A stretch of 64,000 nucleotides of DNA from CADCVT01 sp036389155 (GTDB taxonomy: Bacteria > Actinomycetota > Thermoleophilia > Solirubrobacterales > Solirubrobacteraceae), in the NCBI GenBank assembly GCA_036389155.1, contig DASVQN010000052.1:1-64000 (forward strand), in the 5' to 3' direction. Each line of letters opens with the position of its first letter. Positions within the stretch are counted from its first letter, which is position 1. Of the stretch, positions 8,489 to 17,413 are shown in pieces. The translations under genes were made by a program, and so were the position numbers. The notes below the pieces were generated by a model. It saw nothing but the letters and a program-made list of their open reading frames with translations. It made no database searches and was not told the origin of the DNA.

Positions 8489-10002
8489 TACGACACGATG
8501 CCGGTCGCCGCGATGCGGTCGCGGCGCTGCACGGCGCGCAGCGCCCGGGCGAGGCGGCGGATCCCCTCGTCGAAGCGTTCGGGGGCGACGATGCTGAACG
8601 ACAGGCGCAGGCTCGTGCTGCCCGTCGGCTCGGGCTGGGCCGCGCCGCCGGGCAGGAACGTGACACCCTCGCGCAGGGCCTCGGCGTACAGGAGGCGCTC
8701 GTCGACCGGACGGTCGAGCGTCACCCAGATGTTGTGGCCGCCGCGGGGGACCATCCACGTGGCGGCGTCTCCGAGGTGCCGGTCGAGCGCCTCGATCATG
8801 ACGTCGCGCCGGCCGCGGTAGATCTCGGCGCTCTCGCGGACGTGCTCCTCGTAGCCATCCCCGCGCAGCAGCTCGGCCGCGACGAGCTGGGTCAGGGCCG
8901 GCGTGTGGAGGTCGCTGTTCATCTTCAGATGGGCGAGGCGCGAGAGCACCGGGCCCTGCGCGGCGATCCAGCCGATGCGCAGGCCGCCGGCGACGGTCTT
9001 GGAGAGGGACTCGACGTGGACGACGTGGGCGGGGGCCTCGTTGCGCAGCGCCGGCAGCCGCGGGCCGTCGAACCGCAGCCCGGCGTAGACGCCGTCCTCC
9101 AGGACGAAGAACGAGCGCTCGCGGGCCAGCGCGAGCAGGCGCTCGCGCCGCTCGGCAGACAGGTCGGTGCCGGTCGGGTTGTGGCAGGTCGTCTGGAGCA
9201 CCACGACCTTGACCTCGTGCCGGGCGAGGATGCGCTCGATGGCGCCGACGTCGGCGCCATCGTCGTCGACCGGCATGGGAAGGAGGCGCGCGCCGGCCGC
9301 CTCCAGCGAGCTGACGATGCCGGTGAAGGTCGGCGACTCGACGACGGCCACGTCGCCGGGCTCGAGCAGCGCGCGCGCCGCGAGGTCGACGGCCTGGCGC
9401 GCGCCGGTGGTGACGACGATCTCGTGCGGCGCCGTGGCGAAGCCGTGGCGCACGCCGTGGGCGGCGATCGCCTCGCGCAGCGCGGGCGCGCCCTCGACGG
9501 GGCTGTAGTGCAGCGTCTCGTCCATGTGGTCGGCGAGGACGCGACGGCCCGCGGCCTCGACGGCCTCGCGGGGAAACGAGGCGGGGTCGGCCCAGCCGGC
9601 GGCGAGCGCGATGACGTCGTCGCGCACGGGGGAGCGGAACGACTCCTGCAGCATCTGCTCGGCGTAGCTGGGCGAGCGGCGCGGGAGCGCCGAGAGCTGC
9701 CAGGTGTCGTCGTCGGCGTCCGCGGCCGCGATGGGGCCGCTCTTCGGCGGCCGGGCACGGACGAACGTGCCGCGGCCGACGGTCGCCGTCGTGTAGCCGA
9801 GCTCGCCGAGGCGGCGGTAGACGCGCGCGGCCGTCAGCGGGTTGACGCCCGCCTCCTCGGCGAGCGCGCGCGTGGTCGGGAGCTTCGTGCCCGGCTCGAG
9901 CTCGCCGGCGTCGATGAGCGCCGCGAAGCGCTCGACGAGCTGCTGTGTCACCGACCGGTCGCCGTCTCGCTCGATATCACGCAAATTGATGTTGTGGGAC
10001 AT
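8488..10002 (-). CDS. MocR-type PLP-dependent transcription regulator / aminotransferase
   Basis: About 504 residues from the MSHNINLRDI start. The N-terminus is a GntR winged helix (ELEPGTKLPTTRALAEEAGVNPLTAARVYRRL, cut here into motif words: PTTRALA and NPLTAARVY). The rest is a fold-type I aminotransferase domain, with TTGARQAVDLAARALL, TCHNPTG and the PLP lysine in ESLSKTVAGGLRIGW. MocR proteins sense PLP or an amino compound and usually control a divergent gene. Here the divergent gene is the small protein at 10071. An upstream ATG at 10014 is also possible. Confidence 0.85.
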   Translation of the reverse strand: MSHNINLRDIERDGDRSVTQQLVERFAALIDAGELEPGTKLPTTRALAEEAGVNPLTAARVYRRLGELGYTTATVGRGTFVRARPPKSGPIAAADADDDTWQLSALPRRSPSYAEQMLQESFRSPVRDDVIALAAGWADPASFPREAVEAAGRRVLADHMDETLHYSPVEGAPALREAIAAHGVRHGFATAPHEIVVTTGARQAVDLAARALLEPGDVAVVESPTFTGIVSSLEAAGARLLPMPVDDDGADVGAIERILARHEVKVVVLQTTCHNPTGTDLSAERRERLLALARERSFFVLEDGVYAGLRFDGPRLPALRNEAPAHVVHVESLSKTVAGGLRIGWIAAQGPVLSRLAHLKMNSDLHTPALTQLVAAELLRGDGYEEHVRESAEIYRGRRDVMIEALDRHLGDAATWMVPRGGHNIWVTLDRPVDERLLYAEALREGVTFLPGGAAQPEPTGSTSLRLSFSIVAPERFDEGIRRLARALRAVQRRDRIAATGIVS

Positions 10003-10077
10003 TGATCTCGTCATGCAATCGCGAATAATAGTCGTACAACCCGCCCAGCAGTCCGCCAAAGGATCGCACAATGTCCC
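9996..10077. promoter_or_regulatory. Inverted repeat pair in the MocR divergent region
   Basis: GGGACATTG at 9996-10004 is the inverse of CAATGTCCC at 10069-10077, about 64 nt apart. Each copy contains the start codon of one of the divergent genes. Further related copies are CACAATG near 10079 and CACATTGTCC near 10096. TATTAT (minus strand, 10025-10030) could be the MocR -10 box. MocR regulators often bind paired sites, so this is a candidate operator, though identical Met-Ser starts could produce part of the match. Confidence 0.35.
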
Positions 10078-10385
10078 GCACAATGCCAGCCATCACCACA
10101 TTGTCCTACGAGCCCGCCATCGCCATCCGGCGCGCCGGTGAGCGCGATCACGACGCCCTCAGGCGTCTCGCGGCCCTCGACTCGGCCCCCGAGCCCAGCG
10201 GGACGGTGCTCCTGGCCGAGGTCGACGGCGAGCCGTGGGCCGCGCTGAGCGTCGAGGACGGCCACGCCATCGCGGACCCGTTCCGCAGGTCGGGCGCGGT
10301 CGTGTCGCTCCTGCGCGCCCGCGCGTCGCAGGCGCCGGACCGTCGCCGGGGGCGCCCCCTCCTGGCGCCGCGCTGGGCGGCCTAG
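10071..10385 (+). CDS. Small conserved protein of unknown function
   Basis: The 104-residue product has an EPSGTVLLAEVDGEPWAALS core followed by a Pro/Arg-rich tail with FRRSGAVVSLLRARASQ. I recognise similar short proteins from related actinobacteria but know no function or named family. The first strand (AIAIRRAGERDHDALRRLAALD) resembles the beginning of GNAT folds, but the acetyl-CoA loop is absent. It is divergent from the MocR gene and may be its target. ATG 10083 is an alternative start. Confidence 0.65.
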   Translation: MSRTMPAITTLSYEPAIAIRRAGERDHDALRRLAALDSAPEPSGTVLLAEVDGEPWAALSVEDGHAIADPFRRSGAVVSLLRARASQAPDRRRGRPLLAPRWAA

Positions 10386-10406
10386 AAGCACCGCCCGGCC
10401 CGAGCC

Positions 10407-10442
10407 GCCCGCCGCCGCCGACCCTCCCCGGCGGCGGCGGGC
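10407..10442. terminator. Strong bidirectional terminator hairpin
   Basis: A perfect 14-bp inverted repeat (GCCCGCCGCCGCCG at 10407-10420, its complement at 10429-10442) with an 8-nt loop sits between two convergent stop codons. No U-tract follows. Confidence 0.75.
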
Positions 10443-10446
10443 GCGT

Positions 10447-11328
10447 TCACCCGGCCGGCGCCGTCGCAGGCCGGCGCAGCTTCACGGTGGCGACGCCGAT
10501 CCCCGCCAGCACGATCGCCACGCCCGCGAGCTGGATGCCCGACGGGTTCTCGTCCACGATGGCCGCGGCGAGCAGCACCGACGCCACCGGCTGGGCGAGG
10601 AGCAGGACGGACGTCACCGCGGCGGGGAGCCGCGGGAGGGAGACGGAGATCAGCATCCACCCGAGGACCTGGGAGCTGAGGGCGAGGAGGACCAGCCAGC
10701 CGAGGGCCTCGGACGACGGGGTCAGGTCGACGCTGTCGGTGACGACGCCGACGGCGAGCGAGCCGAGCGCCGCGACGGCCGTGGCCTCGAAGAGCGGGCC
10801 CGCGGGGCGGCCGGGGTTCGCGCTGCGCAGCAGGAGGATGAACGCCGCGTAGGCCAGCGAGGTCAGCCCGCCGAAGAGGACGCCGCGCGCCGGGTCGTCG
10901 CCGTAGGCGCCCTTCTCGAGGACGCCGGAGATCAGGACCACGCCGCCCAGCACCACGGGCACCGAGGCGACGACGCGCGCCTCCGGGCGCTCGCCGAGCG
11001 CGGCCCACGCCACGAACGCGACGAGCACCACCTGCAGGTTCCCGAGCACGGTCGCCAGCCCCGCTCCGACGTCCGCGATCGCGTGGTGCCAGAAGACGAG
11101 GTCGGCGGTGAAGCACAGGCCCGCGAGCCACACGACGCTGCGGCGGCCCGTCCGCGGCCCGAGACGCCGCCGCTCCCACCAGGCGAGCACGCCGAGGGCG
11201 GGCACCGCCAGGGCGCAGCGGAAGAACGCCGCCGTCTCCGGCGAGACGTGGGCGAGCCGGACGAGGATCCCCGAGAACGCGATCGTGAGCGCGCCGGCGA
11301 GGGCGATGGCGACGGGACGGTCCCGCAT
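10447..11328 (-). CDS. EamA/DMT family transporter
   Basis: A 293-residue integral membrane protein with about ten hydrophobic helices in two homologous halves, the standard layout of EamA drug/metabolite transporters. The first half starts VAIALAGALTIAFSGILVRLA; the second contains LAYAAFILLLRSANPGR and ends in a short basic tail. Such proteins export amino acids, metabolites or drugs; the substrate is not predictable. It is separated from the upstream oxidoreductase gene by about 30 nt and may be co-transcribed with it. Confidence 0.85.
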   Translation of the reverse strand: MRDRPVAIALAGALTIAFSGILVRLAHVSPETAAFFRCALAVPALGVLAWWERRRLGPRTGRRSVVWLAGLCFTADLVFWHHAIADVGAGLATVLGNLQVVLVAFVAWAALGERPEARVVASVPVVLGGVVLISGVLEKGAYGDDPARGVLFGGLTSLAYAAFILLLRSANPGRPAGPLFEATAVAALGSLAVGVVTDSVDLTPSSEALGWLVLLALSSQVLGWMLISVSLPRLPAAVTSVLLLAQPVASVLLAAAIVDENPSGIQLAGVAIVLAGIGVATVKLRRPATAPAG

Positions 11329-11358
11329 GGACCGCCGCCACGGTAGCCCGGCGCGCGC

Positions 11359-12528
11359 CTACCGCACGGCGGCGGTCGCGTCGGCGACGGTGCCCCCGGC
11401 GCGCACGACTTCCTGGACGCGCTCGGCGACGTCCCAGACGTTGACGTTCATCCCCGCCACCACGCGGCCGTCGCGCAGCCAGAAGGCGAGGAACTCGCGG
11501 GCCTCGACGTCGCCCTCGATGACGACCTCGTCCCACACCGGCGCCCAGCCGGAGTACTCCATCCCGACGTCGTACTGGTCGGAGTAGAAGTAGGGGATGC
11601 GCTCGTACGGCTCGGGCGAGCCCAGCATCGCGCGGCCCGCGGCAGCGCCCTGGTTCTTCGCGTTGGCCCAGTGCTCGACGCGCACGCGTCCGCCGAAGAC
11701 CGGGTGCTCGGCCGCGGCGACGTCGCCCGCGGCGAGGATGCGCGGGTCGGCGGTCGTGAGGCGGCTGTCCACGGCGATCCCGCCGTCGATCTCCAGCCCC
11801 GCCTCGGCCGCGAGGTCGACGTTCGGGGTCACGCCGATCCCTGCGACGACGACGTCCGCCTCGCGCACCGAGCCGTCGGTGAGCAGGACGCGCTTGACGT
11901 CGCCGTCGGCCTCGATCGACTCGACGCCGTGCCCGAGCAGCAGCTCGACGTCGTGCTCGCGGTGGACGTCGGCGTAGAAGGCGCCGAGCTCGGGCCCGAG
12001 CACGCGCTCGAGCGGCACGCTCGCCGGCTCGACCACCGTGACGTGGACGCCGCGGGCGCGAGCGGACGCGGCGACCTCGCAGCCGATCCAGCCGGCCCCG
12101 ACGATCACGGCCCGGCGCCCCTCGACCAGCGACTCGCCGAGCGCGCGGGCGTCGGCCAGCGTCCGCAGCGCGCGGGCGCGGGGCAGGCGGCGCGGGGACG
12201 CGCCGGTGGCGAGCAGGAGCCGGTCGTACCGCAGGCGCTCGCCGCCGTGCAGCTCGACCTCGGCGGCCGTGCGGTCGATGGCGGTGACCGTCGTGTCGGT
12301 CAGCAGCTCGATCCCGTGCTCGGAGTAGAAGCCGGCGTCGTCGTGCACCAGCGCGGACTCCGGCGGCGCCTCGCCGCGCAGCACCTCCTTCGAGAGCGGC
12401 GGGCGCTCGTACGGCGCCTCGGGCTCGGCGCCGACGAGCACGACGCGGCCCTCGAAGCCCTCCTCCCGGAGCGCGGTGGCGGCGGACGCGCCGGCGAGGC
12501 CGGCGCCGACGATGACGAACGTGCTCAT
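11359..12528 (-). CDS. FAD-dependent NAD(P)H oxidoreductase, ferredoxin-reductase type
   Basis: The 389-residue protein starts MSTFVIVGAGLAGASAA, an FAD-binding Rossmann motif. PYERPPLSKE is the signature of putidaredoxin/rubredoxin-type reductases. A second dinucleotide motif, VIVGAGWIGCEVAA, lies near residue 145, and ILAAGDVA near 270 is the second FAD contact. The C-terminal reductase domain (Y.SDQYDVGMEYSG) is complete. It passes electrons from NAD(P)H to a ferredoxin-like partner, which is not encoded nearby. It is divergent from the sigma factor gene; an 18-bp palindrome lies between them. Confidence 0.9.
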   Translation of the reverse strand: MSTFVIVGAGLAGASAATALREEGFEGRVVLVGAEPEAPYERPPLSKEVLRGEAPPESALVHDDAGFYSEHGIELLTDTTVTAIDRTAAEVELHGGERLRYDRLLLATGASPRRLPRARALRTLADARALGESLVEGRRAVIVGAGWIGCEVAASARARGVHVTVVEPASVPLERVLGPELGAFYADVHREHDVELLLGHGVESIEADGDVKRVLLTDGSVREADVVVAGIGVTPNVDLAAEAGLEIDGGIAVDSRLTTADPRILAAGDVAAAEHPVFGGRVRVEHWANAKNQGAAAGRAMLGSPEPYERIPYFYSDQYDVGMEYSGWAPVWDEVVIEGDVEAREFLAFWLRDGRVVAGMNVNVWDVAERVQEVVRAGGTVADATAAVR

Positions 12529-12592
12529 GCGGCCGTCCTCTCGATCAGGGGCAAGGTGGTCACGTCCTCGTTGGCGCGTGCGAACCCCCTTG

Positions 12593-12610
12593 TTCTTACG
12601 GACGTAAGAA
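12593..12610. promoter_or_regulatory. Perfect 18-bp palindrome, probable operator
   Basis: TTCTTACGGACGTAAGAA consists of two 8-bp arms around GA, in an intergenic stretch that is unusually AT-rich for this genome. It lies 65 nt upstream of the FAD reductase start and 30 nt upstream of the sigma factor start. The arms contain TTAC and GTAA half-sites of the kind bound by dimeric repressors. It could control both genes. Confidence 0.55.
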
Positions 12611-12639
12611 TCCGTGCGGCGCCGTCGCGAACGGAGCCG

Positions 12640-13230
12640 ATGGAAGCTGTGATGGAGAGCCTCGACATGCACACCGCCCTGTGCGGGACGGGACCGCGCC
12701 GGGAGGACGCGGTGCGCGAGCTGCATGCCCTGCTGCTGCGCGCCGCGCGCTTCGAGGTCGGGCGCCGCCGCGCCGCACTGTCGCACGTCCGCGGCGAGGA
12801 GCTCGACGACATCGCCATGCAGGCCGCCGACGACGCGCTCATGGCCGTCCTGCGCAAGCTCGACACCTACCGCGGGCAGAGCCGGTTCACGACGTGGGCC
12901 TACAAGTTCGCGCTGCTCGAGGCGGGCGTCCGGCTGCGCCGGCGCGCGTGGCAGGAGCGCGAGGTCGTGCTCGAGCCCGACAGCTGGACGGCGCTCGCCG
13001 AGCGCGCCCAGGGCCCGGCCGAGCAGGCCGAGTCCAGCGAGCTGCTGGCGAGCATCGTCGAGGCGATCCGCGACGACATCTCTCCGCACCAGCGCTGCGT
13101 CCTCCTCGCGCTGGCGGTCGACGGCGTCCCCATCGACGTCCTGGCCGAGCGCCTCGGCACGACGCGCGGGGCGCTGTACAAGACACTGCACGACGCACGG
13201 CGCAAGCTACGGGCGGGGGTGAATCGATGA
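12640..13230 (+). CDS. ECF-like RNA polymerase sigma factor
   Basis: The 196-residue product has sigma region 2 over about residues 25-90 (LRKLDTYRGQSRFTTWAYKFAL, matched in parts: FTTWAYKFA) and region 4 over about 135-190 with a helix-turn-helix (VLAERLGTTRGALYKTLHDARRKL, key words GTTRGALYK and DARRKLR). Its stop overlaps the ATG of a zinc-finger anti-sigma gene by 4 nt, the typical paired arrangement. Starts at 12640 and 12652 are both possible; the second has the better spaced purine-rich site. It probably responds to a stress sensed by the partner. Confidence 0.85.
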   Translation: MEAVMESLDMHTALCGTGPRREDAVRELHALLLRAARFEVGRRRAALSHVRGEELDDIAMQAADDALMAVLRKLDTYRGQSRFTTWAYKFALLEAGVRLRRRAWQEREVVLEPDSWTALAERAQGPAEQAESSELLASIVEAIRDDISPHQRCVLLALAVDGVPIDVLAERLGTTRGALYKTLHDARRKLRAGVNR

Positions 13231-13448
13231 ACGACACGCTGAAGCGCCTGCTCGGCCCGGAGGGCCCGGAGATCGGCTGCGACGAGTGCTTCGAGCGCCT
13301 GGACGAGTACGTGGACGCGGAGCTGGAGGCTGGCCCCGCGGCCGCCGACGCCGCGATCCCTGGCATGGCCGAGCACCTCGACGGCTGCCCCGCGTGCGCC
13401 GAGGACCACCGCAGCCTGCGCGAGCTCGTGGCGGCCGAAGACTCCTAG
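13227..13448 (+). CDS. Zinc-finger anti-sigma factor
   Basis: A 73-residue protein with the HLDGCPAC motif (H-x3-C-x2-C) at about residues 52-59 and an upstream CDECFERLDEYVDAEL helix. This is the ZAS zinc-binding fold that wraps ECF sigma factors. There is no membrane segment, so it is a soluble, possibly redox-sensitive, anti-sigma factor. Its ATG overlaps the sigma stop (ATGA), and its stop overlaps that of the convergent MMPL gene. Confidence 0.85.
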   Translation: MNDTLKRLLGPEGPEIGCDECFERLDEYVDAELEAGPAAADAAIPGMAEHLDGCPACAEDHRSLRELVAAEDS

Positions 13449-15631
13449 GCGCCCGCGGGCTGCGGCTCGGGTGCCGCGTGGCCCTCGCCCAGCCGCGGGA
13501 GCCAGTCGAGGCGGCGCGGCAGGTACCAGTTCCACTCGCCGAGCATCTTCATCGTCGCCGGGAGGAGGACGGCGCGGACGATCGTCGCGTCGATCAGGAC
13601 CGCCACCGCGAGCCCGACGCCGAACTGCTTGAGCTCGACGACGCCGAGCGTCGCGAAGATCGAGAAGACGGCGACCATGACCATCGCGGCGCTGGTCACC
13701 ACGCCCGCGGTGCTCTTGATCCCGTGCTCGACGGCGTCGTCCATCGACATCCCGCCGTCGAACGCCTCCCGGATCCGCGAGAGCACGAAGACGTGGTAGT
13801 CCATCGAGAGGCCGAAGAGGATCACGAAGAGCAGGATCGGCAGCCAGCTCGCGACGCTGCCGGTCGCCTCGAAGCCGAGCAGCGAGGAGCCCCAGCCGTG
13901 CTGGAAGACGAGCACGAGCACGCCGTAGGCGGCCAGGACCGACAGCAGGTTGAGCACGATCGCCTTGAGCGGGACGACGATCGAGCGGAAGGTCATCGTC
14001 AGGACGAGGAAGCCCATCCCGAGCACGAGGGCGAAGACGAGCGGCCCGCGGTCCACGGTGACGTCGCGCAGGTCGGCCGACGACGCGGTCGGGCCCGTCA
14101 CGAGGGCCTCGGCGGTGCCGGTGCGGCCGATCGTCGAGGGGATGAGGTCGTCGCGGAGGGTGGCGAGCGCGTCCTCGCTGGCGTCCTCCACGCCGTTGCC
14201 GGCGAGCGGAACGGCGATGCGCGCGGTGGTGCGGTCGGGGCTGACGTCCACGCCTAGCGGCTTCGCGACGCCCGGCGCCTCGTCGGCCGCGCGGCCGAGC
14301 TGCGCGATCGCGCGCTCGACCGGCGGCGCCGTGACGTCCGGCGCGCGGACCACGACGACGGCCGGGCTGCTCCCGCTCGGGAACGCCTCCTGGACCTTGT
14401 CGAACGTCTTGACGGCGGCGAGGTCCTGCGGCAGCGAGGCCATCCCCTGGTCGCGCAGGTCCAGCCCGACGACCGGCGCGGCGAGCGCGAGCAGCAGCGC
14501 GGTCGCGGCGATCGCGGCCACGAGCGGGCGGCGCAGGACGCGGCCGAGCACCGCGTTCCAGATCCGCCCGCCCTCGCCGGCGCGGCTCGACCGCGGCTTG
14601 ACGAACGGGAGGCGGCCGCGCTCGGTGCGGTCGCCGAGCTTGGACAGCAGCGCGGGGAGGACGGTGACCGAGCCGACCATCGCGATGGCGACGACGATGA
14701 TGATCGCCAGCGCGTAGCTCGAGTACCACTTGTTCCCGGCGGCGAACATGCCCGCGACCGAGGCCATGACGGTGAAGCCCGAGACGAGGACGGCGCGGCC
14801 CGAGGTCGCGGCGGCCGCCTCGAGCGCGGCGTCGGTCTCGCGGCCGTCGGCGCGCTCTTCGCGGAACCGCTTGAGGTAGAAGAGGGCGTAGTCGACGCCG
14901 ACCGCGAGGCCGATGAGGAGGATGACCGAGGACGCGGACTCCTCGATGGGCAGCGCCTGGCTGGGGATCGCGATGAGGCCCATCCCGGCGGCGACCGCGG
15001 TCAGCCCGAGGAGGACGGGGATGCCGGCGGCGACGAGCGCGCCGAAGGCCAGGAAGAGGATGGCGAAGGTGATCGGGACGCTGAAGAGCTCGGCCTTCTG
15101 GAAGTCGCTGTCCATCGTCTCGTCGACGGCCTTCATGACCGAGCCGTCGCCGGTCTGCTCGATGTCGACGCCGAGGTGCGTGCTGCGCGCGTGGCTGAGC
15201 GCGGCGGAGATCGGCATGACGGCGTCGCCCGCGTCGTCGACGTCGCCCTCGAGCTGGAGCTGGACGAGCGCGCTGCGCCGGTCGTCGCTGATCTGCGGCT
15301 CGCGGGCGACGGAGACGCGGCCGCTCTCGAGGGCGGCGCGGCGGATGTCCGCGATCGCGTCCTTGACGATCGGCGCGTGGACGGTGCGGTGCGCGGGCGC
15401 GGTGACGAGGATCGTCTCGGCCGCGGCGTCGTTCAGCCCGGCGTCGTGGAGGACCCGGTCCGCGTGGCCGGACTCGCCGGTCCCCTTCTCGTAGGAGCCG
15501 AGCGTCTGCGTGCCGACCGCGGAGCCGACGCCGACGGCGAGCGCGACGAAGACGAGCCACCCGACGACCGCCCGGCGGCGGTGCTGGGCCGACCAGCGTC
15601 CGGCTCGAGAGGCGATGTTGGTGGAGGGCAT
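13445..15631 (-). CDS. MMPL/RND family membrane transporter
   Basis: A 728-residue protein with about twelve membrane helices in two repeats of one plus five, separated by large extracytoplasmic loops (about residues 40-180 and 380-520). Family hallmarks are GLAVGVDYALFYLKRFREE in the first half and LFGLSMDYHVFVLSRIREA in the second. It resembles MmpL/YdfJ proteins, which export lipids or drugs with the proton motive force. The cargo is unknown. The C-terminus (EPQPAGA) is short, without the long cytoplasmic tail of mycobacterial MmpL3. Confidence 0.9.
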   Translation of the reverse strand: MPSTNIASRAGRWSAQHRRRAVVGWLVFVALAVGVGSAVGTQTLGSYEKGTGESGHADRVLHDAGLNDAAAETILVTAPAHRTVHAPIVKDAIADIRRAALESGRVSVAREPQISDDRRSALVQLQLEGDVDDAGDAVMPISAALSHARSTHLGVDIEQTGDGSVMKAVDETMDSDFQKAELFSVPITFAILFLAFGALVAAGIPVLLGLTAVAAGMGLIAIPSQALPIEESASSVILLIGLAVGVDYALFYLKRFREERADGRETDAALEAAAATSGRAVLVSGFTVMASVAGMFAAGNKWYSSYALAIIIVVAIAMVGSVTVLPALLSKLGDRTERGRLPFVKPRSSRAGEGGRIWNAVLGRVLRRPLVAAIAATALLLALAAPVVGLDLRDQGMASLPQDLAAVKTFDKVQEAFPSGSSPAVVVVRAPDVTAPPVERAIAQLGRAADEAPGVAKPLGVDVSPDRTTARIAVPLAGNGVEDASEDALATLRDDLIPSTIGRTGTAEALVTGPTASSADLRDVTVDRGPLVFALVLGMGFLVLTMTFRSIVVPLKAIVLNLLSVLAAYGVLVLVFQHGWGSSLLGFEATGSVASWLPILLFVILFGLSMDYHVFVLSRIREAFDGGMSMDDAVEHGIKSTAGVVTSAAMVMVAVFSIFATLGVVELKQFGVGLAVAVLIDATIVRAVLLPATMKMLGEWNWYLPRRLDWLPRLGEGHAAPEPQPAGA

Positions 15632-15751
15632 GACGCCATAGTGCGGATGCCAAGCCCCGAGGACATCGGGGGAACCCCTAGACCTTCACCCTGAACTCCC
15701 TACGTCGAGCGGCGGCGCGTCAGGCCCATCGCGCCGGGGTACACAGCTCGC

Positions 15752-17413
15752 GTGGGAAGGCTTGGCCGCATCGGGAGCGCGGCGGCCGGCGCAGCGCTGG
15801 CCGGCGTGACCGCGTACGACCTGGCTCAGCGCCGCCACGCGATCCTGCGCAACTTCCCCGTCGTCGGGCACTTCCGCTACCTGCTCGAGGAGGTCGGGCC
15901 GGAGCTGCGGCAGTACATCGTCACCTCCAACGACGAGGAGCGCCCGTTCTCCCGTGACCAGCGGCGCTGGGTCTACGCGTCCTCCAAGCAGGAGATCAAC
16001 ACGTTCGGCTTCGGCACGGACAACGACCTGGAGAACGTCGAGGGCGGGCTCCTCGTCCTCAAGCAGACCGCGTTCCCCGCGGCGCCGCCGCAGAAGGACA
16101 CGACCGGCTCGGCGCCCGAGTACCTGCTGCCCGCCGCGAAGGTGCTCGGCGGCCCGCACGGGCGCCGGCACGCGTTCCGCCCGAAGTCCGTCGTGAACAT
16201 CTCCGGCATGAGCTACGGCTCGCTGTCGCCGCCGGCGGTCGAGGCGCTCAACCGGGGCGCGAAGCTCGCGCCGTGCCTGCACAACACGGGGGAGGGCGGG
16301 CTCGCGCCCGCGCACAAGCACGGCGGCGAGCTGATCTTCCAGATCGGGACCGGCTACTTCGGCTGCCGCGACGAGGACGGGCGGTTCAGCATCGAGCGCC
16401 TGCGCGACCGCGTCGACGAGGCGCCGGTGCGGGCGATCGAGATCAAGCTCTCGCAGGGCGCCAAGCCCGGCCTGGGCGGGATGCTGCCCGGCGCCAAGGT
16501 GACGCCGGAGATCGCGGCGATCCGCGGCGTCCCGGTCGGCAAGGACTGCATCTCGCCCGCGCGCCACACCGCCTTCGGCAACGTGGACGAGCTGATCGAG
16601 TTCGTGGAGCTGATCGCGGGCGCGACCGGCCTGCCCGTAGGGATCAAGGCGGCGGTCGGGCGGATGGAGTTCTGGGAGGAGCTCGCGTCGCGGATGGCCG
16701 CGACCGGCGCCGGCCCGGACTACATCGGCATCGACGGCGCGGAGGGCGGCACGGGCGCCGCGCCGCTGACGTTCTCCGACCACGTCGCGATGCCGTTCAA
16801 GATCGGCTTCTCGCGCGTGTTCGCGACGTTCTCGCGCGCCGGGATCGCGGACGACGTGGTCTTCGTGGGCGCCGGCCGGCTCGGGCTGCCGGACACCGCG
16901 CTGTTCGCGTTCGCGCTGGGCTGCGACCTGATCCACGTCGGCCGCGAGGCGATGCTGTCGATCGGGTGCATCCAGGCCCAGCGCTGCCACACCGGCCAGT
17001 GCCCCACGGGCGTGGCGACCCAGAACAAGTGGCTCATGCACGGCCTCGACCCCGACGCCAAGCACGCGCGGGCCGCGAACTACGTCAGGGCGCTGCGCGG
17101 CGAGCTGCTGTCGCTGTCGCGCTCCTGCGGCGTCCGTCATCCCGCGCTGATGACGCCCGACCACGTGGAGATCGTGGAGGAGGGCTTCGCCTGCAAGCGC
17201 CTGGAGGACGTCTTCCACTACGAGCCGGAGTGGCGCGAGATCTCCGAGGACCGCGCGCGCGAGATCGAGTCCCTCGTCGGCCCGCCGGCCGAGATCGGCC
17301 AGCCCGGTCCCCAGGCCGGCCCGATCCCCGGCGACGAGTCCGGCCGCGGCGGCCACGACCAGGAGATGGCGCAGGCCAGCGGCGGCTCGGGCGGCGCCGC
17401 CGGCGGCGACTAG
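15752..17413 (+). CDS. FMN-binding glutamate synthase family protein
   Basis: A GTG start gives 553 residues. After an N-terminal hydrophobic stretch (AAAGAALAGVTAYDLA) comes the glutamate synthase central-like TIM barrel. FMN and substrate motifs are visible: SGMSYGSLSPPA, NTGEGGLAP, QIGTGYFGCRD, DYIGIDGAEGGTGAAP and GAGRLGLPD. A cysteine cluster CIQAQRCHTGQCPTG binds an iron-sulfur centre in the family. The amidotransferase and FAD subunits of true glutamate synthase are missing, so this is a stand-alone member of uncertain reaction, likely membrane-associated. Confidence 0.85.
   Translation: MGRLGRIGSAAAGAALAGVTAYDLAQRRHAILRNFPVVGHFRYLLEEVGPELRQYIVTSNDEERPFSRDQRRWVYASSKQEINTFGFGTDNDLENVEGGLLVLKQTAFPAAPPQKDTTGSAPEYLLPAAKVLGGPHGRRHAFRPKSVVNISGMSYGSLSPPAVEALNRGAKLAPCLHNTGEGGLAPAHKHGGELIFQIGTGYFGCRDEDGRFSIERLRDRVDEAPVRAIEIKLSQGAKPGLGGMLPGAKVTPEIAAIRGVPVGKDCISPARHTAFGNVDELIEFVELIAGATGLPVGIKAAVGRMEFWEELASRMAATGAGPDYIGIDGAEGGTGAAPLTFSDHVAMPFKIGFSRVFATFSRAGIADDVVFVGAGRLGLPDTALFAFALGCDLIHVGREAMLSIGCIQAQRCHTGQCPTGVATQNKWLMHGLDPDAKHARAANYVRALRGELLSLSRSCGVRHPALMTPDHVEIVEEGFACKRLEDVFHYEPEWREISEDRAREIESLVGPPAEIGQPGPQAGPIPGDESGRGGHDQEMAQASGGSGGAAGGD

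Noticed and set aside
15655..15671. CCCCGA/TCGGGG inverted repeat upstream of the MMPL gene
   Set aside because: Six-base arms of G/C are expected by chance here; there is no link to a promoter.
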